64,000 nt of DNA from Rebecca billardiae RCC1528. Its lineage: Eukaryota; Haptophyta. Made by a program: the position numbers and the translations under genes. Shown here piece after piece: positions 52,945 through 64,000 of the stretch. The number at the start of each line of letters is the position of its first letter. The stretch's first letter is position 1. The DNA lies in the NCBI GenBank assembly GCA_965240325.2, contig OZ251224.1:1-64000 (forward strand). The letters are read 5' to 3'. The notes under the pieces were generated by a model. It had not been told where the DNA came from, made no database searches, and worked only from the letters and a program-made list of their open reading frames with translations.

Positions 52945-55277
52945 ATGTTCTTCGAGACGACGACCACGGCCGCCGCCCGCGCCGTGATCGCCGCCAGCCA
53001 GCGCGCACCGCACCGCACCCCCAGCAGCGCCGCGCACCGCGCTCCGACGGCCGCCCCGAGCGCGATGGAGACCGACCCGCCGCCCCCGCTCTCGCAGGTC
53101 TCGCTCACCGGCTTCGGCGAGCCGCTCCTCGTCTTCAAGCCCGCGGACGAACACGCGGCGGCGGCGGCGGCCGCGGGCGAGGACACCGTGCGCGTGCTCG
53201 CGTCGGTGGGCGGCGCCGAGCTCAACTCGTGCATCGCGCTCGCGCGGCTGTGCGCCGACGACCCGCCCGCGCAGCGCGCCGCCACCTCGTACATCACCGC
53301 CCTCCCCGCCGGCCCGCTGGGCGAGCGCGTGCTGCGCGTGGGGCGCGAGGCGGGCGTGCGCGTGGACGCCGCGCTCGCGACGGGCGGGGCGGAGCTCGGC
53401 ACGATGCACGTGGTGGACAGCGGCGTGCACTACCAGCGCCGCAACTCCGCGTTCGCCCGCCTCGACCCCGCCGCCTTCGACTGGCCCGCGCTGCTGCCCA
53501 CGCGCGGCTGGCTGCACCTGACCGGCATCACGCCGCTGCTCGGAGAGGGCCCGCTGGGCGCGTGGCGGGGCGCGCTCGAGCACGCGGCGGCGCGCGGCGT
53601 GCGCGTGATCCTCGACGTGAACCACCGCCCCGCCCTCGGCTCCTTCGCCCAGCTCTGGTCGCTCATCCTCCCGCAGCTGCCGCGCGTGCACACGCTGGTG
53701 CTCTCAGAGCACGCGCTCGAGCAGCTGGCAGCCATGCCCGCGCAGATGGGCGGCGCGGGGCTGGGCGCGGAGGGCGGGGGCGAGGACGCGCGGCCCGCGG
53801 CGCTGCGCACGTACGCCGGCCGGTACGAGCTGCTCCAGCGCCTGCGCGCCGTGTGGCACCTCTCCGTCCTCGTGTGCTGCTTCAAGGCCTCGCCGGCCGC
53901 GTACGCCGCGGCCGCGCACGGCGAGGGCGCGGTGCCCAGGCTGGGCGCGCCCGACGCGCGCTCGACGATCAAGGAGGGGGGCAACGTGCGCTGGAGCGTG
54001 GCGGCGACGGAGGAGGGGCTCGCGAGCACGCGCGCCATCCCCACCTTCCACCAGCCGCGCCAGGCCACCGGCGGCGGCGACGCGTGGCTCGCGGGCTTTG
54101 TGTCGGCGCTGCCGCCCGCGCCCGCGCCCGCCGCGCCGCCGTCCGCGCGGCAGCTGCTCGCCGCGCTGCGCCGCGCCGACCTGCTCGCCGCGCTGGCGCA
54201 GCAGACGGACGGCGACCTGTCGCACTGCACGGGCACCGAGCTCTTCGCCGCCGAGGCCAAGTTCGCCGGCGCGCCCGCGCACCTCCCGCCGCCGCCCGCC
54301 GCGCCGCCGCCGCGCGCGCCCACGCGCATGGCCGCCGCCGAGCCCGCCCGCGCTGCCGCCGGCTCGGAGCGCGCGTACGAGGAGGAGGTGGACGCGATGA
54401 GCGCGGCGCTGGGCGCGGAGGGCGTGCTCGCGGTGGTCACGCTCGACGACCCCGAGCACGCGCCCGCCGTCGTCCGCGCCCTCGCCTCGGGCGGCGTGCA
54501 CTCGCTCGAGGTGATGCTGCGCACGGCGCGCGCGCTGCCCGCGCTCGCGGCCGCGGTGCGCGCGGCGCGCGAGCTGAGCGAGCAGGGCGGGCCCAAGGTG
54601 CGCGTGGGCGCGGGGACGGTGAACTCGGTGGAGCAGCTGCACGCCGTCGCCGACGCGGGCGCCGCCTTCGCCGTCTCGCCCGGCACGCAGCCCGCCGTCC
54701 TCGCCGCCGCGCGCGCCCGGTGCGTGCCGTTCGTGCCGGGCGTGTGCACGCCCACCGAGATTGATCTCGCGATGGCGCACGGCTGCCGGCTGCTCAAGTT
54801 CTTCCCGGCGGAGGCGATGGGCGGGGTGAAGACGCTCTCGTCCGTCGCGGCGCCGTACAACAAGGACGTGCGCTTCGTGCCGACGGGCGGTGCGCGCGCC
54901 GCGCCGCCGCGCGCCGCTCGCGCGCTCCGCTGCGCCGCACCTCAGCACCTCAGCACCTCAGCACCTCAGCACCTCAGCACCTCCACTCAACTCACGCGCG
55001 CGCTCACACGCTGCTGCGCCGCTGCGTGCGATCAGGGCTGTCGCTCGAGAAGCTGCCCTCCTACCTCGCACGGCCGGAGGTGCTCGCCGTCGGCGGCAGC
55101 TGGCTCGTCAAGGCGTCGGACGGCCCGCCCGACCTGGCGGCCATCGTCGCGGCCGCGCGAGACGCCATCAGCGCCGCACGCACCGCGCGGCCCTCCGGCG
55201 CGGGCCCGCTGCCCCGGCCGGCGGCGGCGCCGACGGCCAACGGCCACGGCGCGCCGCCCGGCAAGGCCGTCGCCTGA
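52945..55277 (+). CDS. Fusion of KDG kinase (PfkB) and KDPG aldolase
   Basis: Two exons, 52945-54889 and 55036-55277, about 728 residues. The N-terminal half is a PfkB sugar kinase of the 2-keto-3-deoxygluconate type: LTGFGEPLLVFKPAD, ASVGGAELNSCIALARL, VILDVNHRPALG, and QATGGGDAWLAGFV with the catalytic Asp. An Ala/Pro linker leads to a KDPG aldolase: GVHSLEVMLRTARAL, VGAGTVNS, SPGTQPAV, CRLLKFFPAEAMGG with the Schiff-base Lys, and FVPTGG joined across the intron to LSLEKLPSYL, then VGGSWLV. The kinase makes KDPG and the aldolase splits it to pyruvate and glyceraldehyde 3-phosphate, so one chain carries two consecutive reactions. The first ~40 residues are Ala/Arg/Ser/Thr-rich and could be a transit peptide; an internal ATG at 53065 is an alternative start. 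Confidence 0.88.
54890..55035 (+). other. Intron of the fusion gene with CACCTCAG tandem repeats
   Basis: 146-bp GTGCGC...CAG intron. It contains about four to five consecutive CACCTCAG octamers (near 54939-54980). The junction falls inside the conserved PTGG motif of the aldolase. Confidence 0.85.
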
Positions 55278-56061
55278 GCGCGCTGCCGCGAATGCCGCCA
55301 CGCCCTGTGACGCGCGGAGCCCTTCCGCTGCCAGCACGTGTCCTCCGCCTCGCGCGGCCACTCCGGGCCGCCGTGAGTTCGTTGTGCGTCCCGGGATTTT
55401 ATTACTACTCACCTGCTCGGCACGCCATCAGCCCGCCATTCGATCATCGCAATATATATGGATCATCATATCGCGCGGACGCGCCCGGCGCCCCCATTAA
55501 TCGCCGCGAATCGTCGCGGCGAATATAATATGATGACGATATATATCATATCAGTATATATAGCTAGCAGCAGTTACTGCTGCTGCTGCTTATCCAAATA
55601 TAATAAATAAATAATATATCCGCCACCCGCCGGGATGATCGACAACGACGCGCGAATCAGTGCGCGCTGACATGATCGATGACGGTATACGCGCGACTGA
55701 CCATATGATGGCGGATGGCCTCCCACGCCCGCCCGGTGCCACTCGACGGAGCGGCCCCGGCACCGCGCGGCATATGCAGTGAGAGCAGTGAGACGGAGAG
55801 GCGGCCAGGCGGCCAGGCAGCGCGCGGCGTAGTGAGGACGACGCCACGCGCCCGGGGCACTCGCGCAGCCGCGCGGCGGTCTGCGACGCCCGCTGGGCAG
55901 CCGCGCGCCCATCCGCCAGGTGCGGCGCGGACGATGCCAGTGCAGCGGGAACGGCCGCCTCGCACGGCCAGTGTCCGAGGCCCCCACGCGCCCCACGCGC
56001 GCCCACCGGCAGCGGCGCGCGCCCGGCGCGACGGCGCCCGCTCTGCGCGCGCGCGGCCGGC
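55278..56061. other. Intergenic, AT-rich patches
   Basis: Convergent 3' ends of the fusion gene and PCH2. TA-rich runs lie near 55445-55465 and 55525-55620. No gene recognised. Confidence 0.6.
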
Positions 56062-57970
56062 TCAGCGCCTCGTGCCGCCGGCCGACGAGCGCGCGTCGCG
56101 CTTGCCGCCCTGCTCGGCGCCGCGGTCGCCCTCGAGCCTGCCGCCCTCCGCGTCGCGCGCGAGCACGGCGCTGTGCATGGCGAGCAGGAACTGCGCGTGC
56201 GCGACGCGGCCCTCTCCTCCCGCCTCGGCGTGCGCGAGCAGCGGCAGCCGGCGCAGCGAGCGGCCGCTCCAGCCCGCCGTGGCCTGCGCGAGCATGTACA
56301 GCATGAGCGAGAGCCTGAACGCCGCCTGCTCCGCCTCGGTGCTCGACGTGTCCATCGGCGCGCCGCCGCAGCCGGGCGCGTGCGCCGAGGCGGACGCCGC
56401 GCGCGAGGGCGCGGTGAGGCGCTGGATGCCCTGCAGGTCCAGCCCGCCCGCGGGCACGAGCGCGTTCACCTCGTCGTACGCCGCGGCGGAGGCGTGCTCG
56501 GAGAGCACGCCCGCGCGGCCCAGCTCGTCGAGGCAGGTGGAGAGTATTTGGTACCTGCGCGGCGCCGCCGCGGCGGCGGCGGCGGCGGCGGGCGCGCCGC
56601 GTGAGCCAGCAGCCGAGCGCGCGCGCGCGCGCGCGCGCGCGGCGTGGCGGTGCGCGGCGGTGCGCGGCGGTGCGCGGCGCGCTCGCGCACCGCGCGCGCT
56701 GGTCTGGCAGCCCGATGTACAGCGTGAGGTCCGCGCGGTCGGCGAACGCCGCGTCGAGCGCCTGCGTGATGTTGGACGTGGCGAGCACGAGCACGTTGGG
56801 GCAGTTCTTCAGCGAGTCGAGCTGCGTGAGCACCGCGTTCACCACGCGCACCGCGTCGGACGGCTCGGTGCCGTTGAGCGCGGCCGCGCGCGAGGCGGCG
56901 AGGGACTCGACCTCGTCGACGAGCACCGCGACGAACGACTGCTTGTCGTCCACGAGCTCGCGCACCTGCGCCGCGCGCCCGCGCGCGCCCACGCCCGCGC
57001 GGCTGCTCAGAGCGCGCGCGCCACCGCGCCAGCCGTCCGGCCGCGCCTCCCTCACGCGCGCGGCAGCGCGGCGGCAGCGCGGCAGCGCGTGTGCGCGCGT
57101 GTGCGCGCGTGTGCGCGCGCACCTTGGCAAAGACGGCGCCGACGAGCTTGCCCGACTCGGAGAACCACTTGGAGAAGAGCGAGTGCGCGTTGAGCTCGAT
57201 CAGGTGCCCCGACGGGAACTGCTCGCTCGTGCGGCACGTCAGCTTGTGCGCCAGCGCGCGGCACAGCGACGTCTTGCCCGTGCCGGGCGGGCCGTGCAGC
57301 AGCAGCAGCCGGTGGCACGAGACCAGGTTCGGGTCGACGGACATGGAGGCGAAGGCGAGCGCGGAGCGCGCGTACGAGAGCAGGCGCGTCTTGACGGACG
57401 TCTCGAACAGCAGGCTCTCCTGCGCGCCCGCGGCGCGCGGGTCGCGAGGGCGTGCGCGCGCGCGCGCGCTGTGAGCGCAGCGCGCGCCACAGATCGCGCC
57501 GCGCCGCGCCGCGCCGCCGCGTGCGCGCGCGCGCGCGCGCGGCGCGGCTGGCGCACCCAGTGCCCGTCGAGCGCGAGCGCGGGGAGCGTGGTCTGCTGCC
57601 ACGCGACGCTGTCCTCCTCCGACGCGCCCATCCCGTCCGTGTACTCCTCGGTGACCTCGTCGTCGTACAGCGCATGCACAAACACGCGCACCGAGGAGCC
57701 CTCGCCCGACGACTCCGAGGCGGAGGCGGACATGCGCGGCTTGCGCGAGGCGGAGGCCGCGGCGTTGAGGTTCCACGGCTCCGCGCCGCCGCGCACCGTC
57801 GCGCGCGCCACGTGCACCGCGCTCGCGAGCAGCGGGTCCTTGTGATAGTCAAAGTGCGGCGTCGAGCCCATCTGCGCGTGCTTCAGGATGGCGCTGGCGC
57901 GGGCGGCGACGTCGCGCAGCTGCGCGGGCGTGTTGGGCTTGAGCCCGATCTCCCACTCGATGTCCGGCAT
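56062..57970 (-). CDS. PCH2: Pachytene checkpoint protein 2 homologue (AAA+ ATPase)
   Basis: Four exons, 57970-57557, 57419-57123, 56965-56691 and 56554-56062, about 492 residues. All three introns (137, 157, 136 bp) begin GTGCGC. Joined sequence follows TRIP13/PCH2 closely: [19 protein letters not shown], Walker [27 protein letters not shown], Walker [31 protein letters not shown], sensor ATSNIT, and [18 protein letters not shown] across the last intron. The enzyme is a hexameric ATPase that remodels HORMA-domain proteins in meiotic recombination control and spindle-checkpoint silencing. The N-terminal domain ([11 protein letters not shown]) is present, but the C-terminal lid carries a low-complexity Ser/Ala insert. 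It supports a retained HORMA/meiotic module in this organism. Confidence 0.95.
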
Positions 57971-58235
57971 GCTGCTCGCGCCGTGCGGGGCGTCGTCCCG
58001 CGCCGTCCGCGACCGCTCGCGCGTGCGCCGCTTGCCCGCTCGCCGCCGCGCGCCCTCTCTTTGCGCGCTCTGTGCGTTGGCAGAGTGGCAACGACCGACG
58101 CCGGCGCACGATGGCGGCCAGTGCGCCTATTATTACGCACGACTCTCGTGGTCACGCGCGCGGCTGCAGAGGCACTGAACACGCGCAGTCGAGCACGCGC
58201 GCGTGGCCGTCCCTTGCGCGCGCGCTCGGCCGACG
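57971..58235. promoter_or_regulatory. Intergenic space between divergent PCH2 and FKBP genes
   Basis: 265 bp between two divergent start codons, so both promoters must lie here or overlap the coding sequences. No defined motif was seen. Confidence 0.4.
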
Positions 58236-59797
58236 ATGGCGAAAGGCTCCGCGGCGCCAAGCGACGGCGGCGGCGAGATGGCGCTGCTGCTGCCGCGCGA
58301 CTTCTGCGACAAGCAGCCCGCGCGGTGGAAGAAGGACGCCACCCGCCGCGGCGCGACGCGCGCGATCGCCAAGCTCGAGCGCGCGCACCAGTCCAAGGTG
58401 GCGGCCACGCTGCGCGAGCTGGCGAACGCGCCGCTGCTCGCGCGCGACCGCGAGGCGCGCGGGCGCAGGGCGGCCGATCGCGCGCGAGAGAGCGCCGCCG
58501 ACGCGCCGCACGCGCCCGCCGCTCGCAGCGAGGGCCGGCCGATCCCGGCCGCGTCGGCGCGCGTGCGCGCCGGGCGCAGCTTCTGGGCGGCCGAGCTGCG
58601 CCTCAACGCGCCGCTGGTGCTGCGGCTGCCGGAGGACGCGACGCTGCGGCTGACGGGCGCGGTGCTGCTGCCGCCCGCGCCCGCGCCGGCCGGCGAGTGC
58701 CCCGCCGTCGTGCTCCGCTGCCGCACGCCCGACCAGCCCGCGCCGGTCGCGCTCTGCCGGCTGGCGGCCGAGCCGGGCGGCGCCGCCGAGGGCGCGGCGG
58801 CGGGCGCGGAGACGGAGTGCGCGGCGATGGACGTGGAGTTCACGGGGGACGGCGACCGGCGTCTCGCGCTCGCCATCGAGCCCGCCGCCGCCACGGAGCA
58901 CGCCGCGGCCGCCGAGGCGGCCGCGCAGCTGCTGGCGGGCGCGCGCGCGCACGTGAGCGGCGTGCTCACGCGCGGCGCGCGCTGCCAGCTGCCGCGCGCG
59001 CCCCGCGCGGCGGCGCGCGGCCAGCCCGCGCCCGCCGAGGCCTCGGCGGAGCAGCGGCGCGGGCGGCAGCAGCCGCCGCTCGCCGCCGCCGGCGCCGCCG
59101 CGCCCGACAGAGCTCCCGCGCCCGACGCCGACGCCGCCGCCGCGGCCGGCGGCAAGCTGCGCACCGCGCCGCGCGCGCCGCAGCCGTCCGCGGCCGGCGG
59201 CTCGGGCGGCTCCGTGCTTCAGCTCGACGACGGGCTCAAGCTGGTGGACAACCGCGTGGGGCCCGCGGCGAGCAGGCGCGTGCGCGCGGGGGACAAGCTC
59301 ACCGTGCGCTTCCAGGGGCTCGTCTGCGTGCCGCGCGCGCCCCGCGCGCGCAGCAAGGCCGGTGGTGGCGCGCAGCAGCAGGAGAGCGCGGGCGACTGGA
59401 TGGTGCGCGCCACTGCGCGCCACTGCGCGCCGCTGCGCGCCGCTGCGCGCCGCTGCGCCCCGCGCGGCCGCGCGCGCGCACGGTCGCGCACGTGCGCGCC
59501 GACGCGTTCGCGCGCGCGGCGCCGTCTCACGCGAGGGCGGCGCGCGGCGCGGGGCTGGGGCGCACGCAGGAGTTCGACCGCGGCACGCTCAGCTTCGCGC
59601 TCGGCGCGGGCGAGGTGGTGAAGGGCTGGGACCGCGGGCTGGTCGGCATGCGCGTGGGCGGGCGGCGCACGCTGATCGTGCCGCCCGCCCTCGGGTACGG
59701 CTCGCGCGGCGCGCCGCCCCGCAGCCCGGCGGGCGGCGTGGGCATCCCGCCGTATGCGACGCTCGTGTTCCGCTGCGAGCTGCTCAACGCGCAGTGA
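58236..59797 (+). CDS. Nucleoplasmin-like FKBP peptidyl-prolyl isomerase
   Basis: Two exons, 58236-59402 and 59570-59797, about 464 residues; the 167-bp intron begins GTGCGC. After a basic N-terminus, residues ~108-245 resemble the nucleoplasmin-like fold of nuclear FKBPs (RAGRSFWAAELRLNAPLVLR, MDVEFTGDGDRRLALAIEP, AHVSGVL). A basic Ala/Pro linker leads to the FKBP domain: DGLKLVDNRVGPA, VRAGDKLTVRFQGLV, then EFDRGTLSFALG, VVKGWDRGLVGMRVGG, TLIVPPALGYGSRG and IPPYATLVFRCELL. FKBP39/FKBP53-type proteins act as histone chaperones in the nucleolus and chromatin. A ~25-residue Arg/Gln-rich insert interrupts the domain before the intron, so the exact donor is less certain here. It diverges from PCH2 with 265 bp between starts. 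Confidence 0.87.
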
Positions 59798-60568
59798 GCC
59801 GCGTCGAGTACACGTGCGCGCGTGCGCCGCGCGCGGCCTGCAGCCTGCCGACCGCTGTCCGGCGCGGTGTTGTAGTCAATCGACAGCTATATATAGCTCA
59901 TCAATAATCGTCATGATCCGATCAGCCCCGCTGCACAGTGAGTCAGCCCAGCAGCGGCGCGCGCACAGACTGCGGCTCTTACTGAACAGTCTACTGTCTA
60001 GTAGTAGTATGCCTGAGCCACGAACTGTCTGTCGAACTGAGAGTCTGTCTGAGAGGCGGCAGTCTCAGACTGAGTCTGAAGTCTGAGTCAGTCGTGAGCA
60101 GTATGAGTAGCGCAGTCATAGTATATATATATATACTATTATTAATAACATACTGTACTAATATATATATATATATCTCTTATTATAATCCGATTAAAGC
60201 GACGATCATCATCCGGACAGAGTAGACGACGATCAGCCGCAGAAAGTTCAAAGTAGCTAGTCATCATCACTCATCCGACGGTTATTCCGCCCGATTCCGC
60301 GCGAGCGTTCGTCTCCCGCGTCGTCTCCGCGCCCGGCGGGGCCGACAGCCCAGCAGGCTCCGCTCCAACCGGGCCACGTGCCACGTGGCGACGTGCGGCT
60401 GCGCGTTGGCATACTGGCATATGCATCGCCAGCAGGTGTAGTCGGACGAGACGGGGGCGCCCCCGGGCGTGCGTCTCAGGGCTCTCACTCAGGCCGCGCG
60501 GAGCAGCAGCCCACGGCGGCGTGACGCGGCCGCCGCCCGCTCTCGCCCTCCTCTGAGCGACAGAGCTC
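59798..60568. other. Intergenic, (TA)n rich
   Basis: Convergent 3' ends. (TA)n tracts near 60121-60140 and 60162-60176 and CTGAGTCTG-type short repeats near 60035-60090. No gene recognised. Confidence 0.6.
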
Positions 60569-62564
60569 TCAGCGGCCGCCCCCGCCGATCTCCTGCTGCA
60601 GCTTGTCCACCTTCTCCTTGAGCGCGCTGGCGGAGGCTTCGGCCAACCTGGCCGCCGTCACCTTGAGCTTGTCGGGCAACGACTTGGCCTCCGCCTTGGC
60701 CGCCTCGAGCTTGCGCTGCGCCGCGCTCTTCACCTTTGTGGGCGTGGCCTTGACCTCGCTCACCACCTGCGCCGACCACCGACCACCAACCAGCAGCGCG
60801 CGGCAGCGCAGCAGCGCACGCGCGGAACGCGGCGGCGCGTGAGCCGCGGCGCGGCGAAGCCGGCGGGGGCGCGGCCGGCGGGCGCGCGGCCGGGCGCGCG
60901 GCCGGGCGCGCGCGCGCGCACGCTGTCGACGGTGCTGACGACCGCCTCCTTGGTGGACGCGGCTACCCTGCCGGGGACGGCCTTGGCCTCCTCGACCGCG
61001 CCGCTGACCGCGCGCTGCGCGGACGCGGCCGCGCGGCCCGGCGTCGCCTTCACCTCCTCGACCACGCCGCCCACCGCCGCCTTGGCGCCCTCCGCCACCT
61101 TGGCGGGCGCGGCCTTCACCGAGTCCACCACCTGCTTCTGCGTGCTCGACACCGTGTACGCCGCCTCCGCCTTGGCCAGCTCGGCATACGCCACGCTCAC
61201 GTTCGCCACGCCGCCGCCCACCGTGCGCGCGAGCTCGCCCGCCTGTGCGCGGCGCGGCGCGGCGCGGCGCGGCGCGCGGGACCCGTCAGCGCGCGCGCGC
61301 GCCGCGGGGCGCGCGGCTCCGCGGCGGTGCGCCGCGTGCGCGTGCTTCTGCGCGCGCGTGTGCGCGCGCGTGTGCGCGCGCGTGTGCGCACCTCATCCGG
61401 CCTGGTGGCGGCGTACAGGCTGAACGCGCCCAGGGTGAGCGCGCCCACCGCCGCCGCGTCCGCGAGCGCCTCGCCCGAGATGGTGGCGCCGCCGGTCACC
61501 ACCGCCGCATCGGCCAGGATGCCGCCCGCCACCGCGCCCGCCGCGCCCGCGCCGAGCAGCTCGCCCGCGCCAAACCCAGGGCCGCCAACCTGCGCGGCCG
61601 CGGCCGCGCCCTCGGGCGGCGGCGCGGAGACGGCCGGCTCGGCGCCGGGCGGCGGCGGCGCCGGGAGCGTCACCTGCGGCGGGGCCGGCGGCGGCGCGAT
61701 GGACACCGGCGGCGGCGGCGCCGACGCCGGCTTGGCCTCGGCGCCGCGGCCGAATGCGCTCAGCAGGCCGCCGCCGCCGCCCGCCCCGGCCGACACCGGC
61801 GCGCGCTTGGGCGGCGGCGGCGGCGGCGGCGCGGTCGACACCGGCGGCGGCGGCGCGCGCTTGGGCTCGGCCGCGCCGCGTCCGAGCGCGCCAAACAGCC
61901 CGCCGCCGCTCGTGCCCGCCGCCTGCGTGGGCGGCGGCGGCGGCGGCTTCGGGGCAGCAGCCGTGGCGCCCATCTTGGGCAGGCTGACCTTCGGGGCAGC
62001 GGACGGCGCGGAGCCCACCGCCGCGCCGAGCGAGCTGAACAGCCCCGACCCGCCGGCGCTCGGCTTGGGCGCGGGCTTGGGCGCGGGCTTGGGCGCGGGC
62101 GTGGGCGCGGGCTTGGGCGCCGCCGCCTTGGCGCCGCCGCCGAACAGCCCGCCGAGCCCGCCGCCCGACTTGGCGGCCGGCTTGGGCGCGGGCTTGGGCT
62201 TGGGCGCGGCGGCCGGCTTCGGCGCGGGCTTGGGCGCCGGCGCGGCGACCTTGGGCTTGGCGCCGCCGCCGAAGAGCCCACCGGCGGGCTTGGCGGGCGC
62301 CACCGGCTTGGCCGCGGCCGGCTTGCGCGCGCGTGCCGGCGGCGACGGCGGCGGCGCCTTGCGCGGCGGCGGCATCGGTGCGGAGATGACGCGCTTGACG
62401 CGCTTCTGGCTCAGCCCGTCGTTGATGGCCATGGAGACGGCCGAGGCGCGCGGCGCGCAGGTGCGGTGCACGGGGGCGAGCCGAGGCCCGAGCGTGTGCG
62501 CGAGCGCGCCGCTCGCGCCCGCGAGCGCGAGCGCGAGCAGCGTGCGCGTGAAGCGCGGAGCCAT
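60569..62564 (-). CDS. Proline-rich, probable plastid protein with LEA-like helical repeats
   Basis: Three exons, 62564-61392, 61242-60922 and 60766-60569, about 563 residues; introns of 149 and 155 bp both start GTGCGC. The N-terminus MAPRFTRTLLALALAGASGA is a good signal peptide, followed by an Arg/Ala stretch (HRTCAPRASAVSMAIND) that could be a plastid transit peptide. The middle is Lys/Pro/Ala-rich (PKPAPKPAAAPKPKPAPKPA) with repeated GGLFGGGAK and LFGALGRGA patches. Two weakly hydrophobic Ala/Gly segments follow (GAGAAGAVAGGILADAAVV, VGALTLGAFSLYAA). The C-terminal ~170 residues form amphipathic repeats of the type VEEVKATPGRAAASAQRAV, as in LEA or apolipophorin-like proteins. A membrane-surface role is plausible; no enzyme family was recognised. 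Confidence 0.72.

Positions 62565-64000
<1,436 letters not shown>

Overview
This is the left end of a nuclear chromosome from a GC-rich unicellular eukaryote. The first ~2.04 kb is a CCCTAA telomere array. Downstream are intron-bearing genes (16 inferred introns), a complete Ty1/copia retrotransposon, and many MITE-like elements. A protein with an apparent secretory leader followed by an Arg/Ala-rich stretch fits a bipartite plastid presequence. With the bestrophin-type channel and a KDG kinase/KDPG aldolase protein, this suggests an alga with a secondary plastid, perhaps a haptophyte. The lineage is an inference; the eukaryotic telomere and introns are seen directly.

Layout. 1-2041 telomere; 2170-3513 Sel1/MYND gene almost touching it; 3546-5187 element remnants and a decayed region; 5188-10741 two divergent MscS-like channel genes; 10742-16897 gene-poor DNA with a TA-flanked MITE and GATA microsatellites; 16898-22987 an apparently young Ty1/copia element. 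23156-29490 is a gene cluster: sulfotransferase, BART-domain protein, bestrophin-like channel and a second sulfotransferase. 29491-45470 is a stack of nested DNA transposons. It holds a foldback element split by a pogo/Tigger-like element, a palindrome inserted into a MITE, a TA-flanked element carrying an XPG/Rad2 gene fragment, and a Harbinger-like element split by a second foldback. 45559-64000 is gene-dense: EDR1-type kinase with LRR exons, gamma-glutamylcyclotransferase-like protein, KDG kinase/KDPG aldolase fusion, PCH2/TRIP13, nucleoplasmin-like FKBP, a probable plastid protein, and the start of a poly(A)-binding protein running off the window.

Gene structure. Eleven of the 16 inferred introns start GTGCGC, four start GTACGC and one starts GTAGGC; all end in AG. 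Every junction was chosen because it rejoins a recognisable domain in frame. The most notable items are the -1 frameshift module of the copia element, the LRR exon-intron cassette amplification in the kinase gene, the fused ED-pathway enzyme, and nested insertions whose empty sites can be read in this same window.
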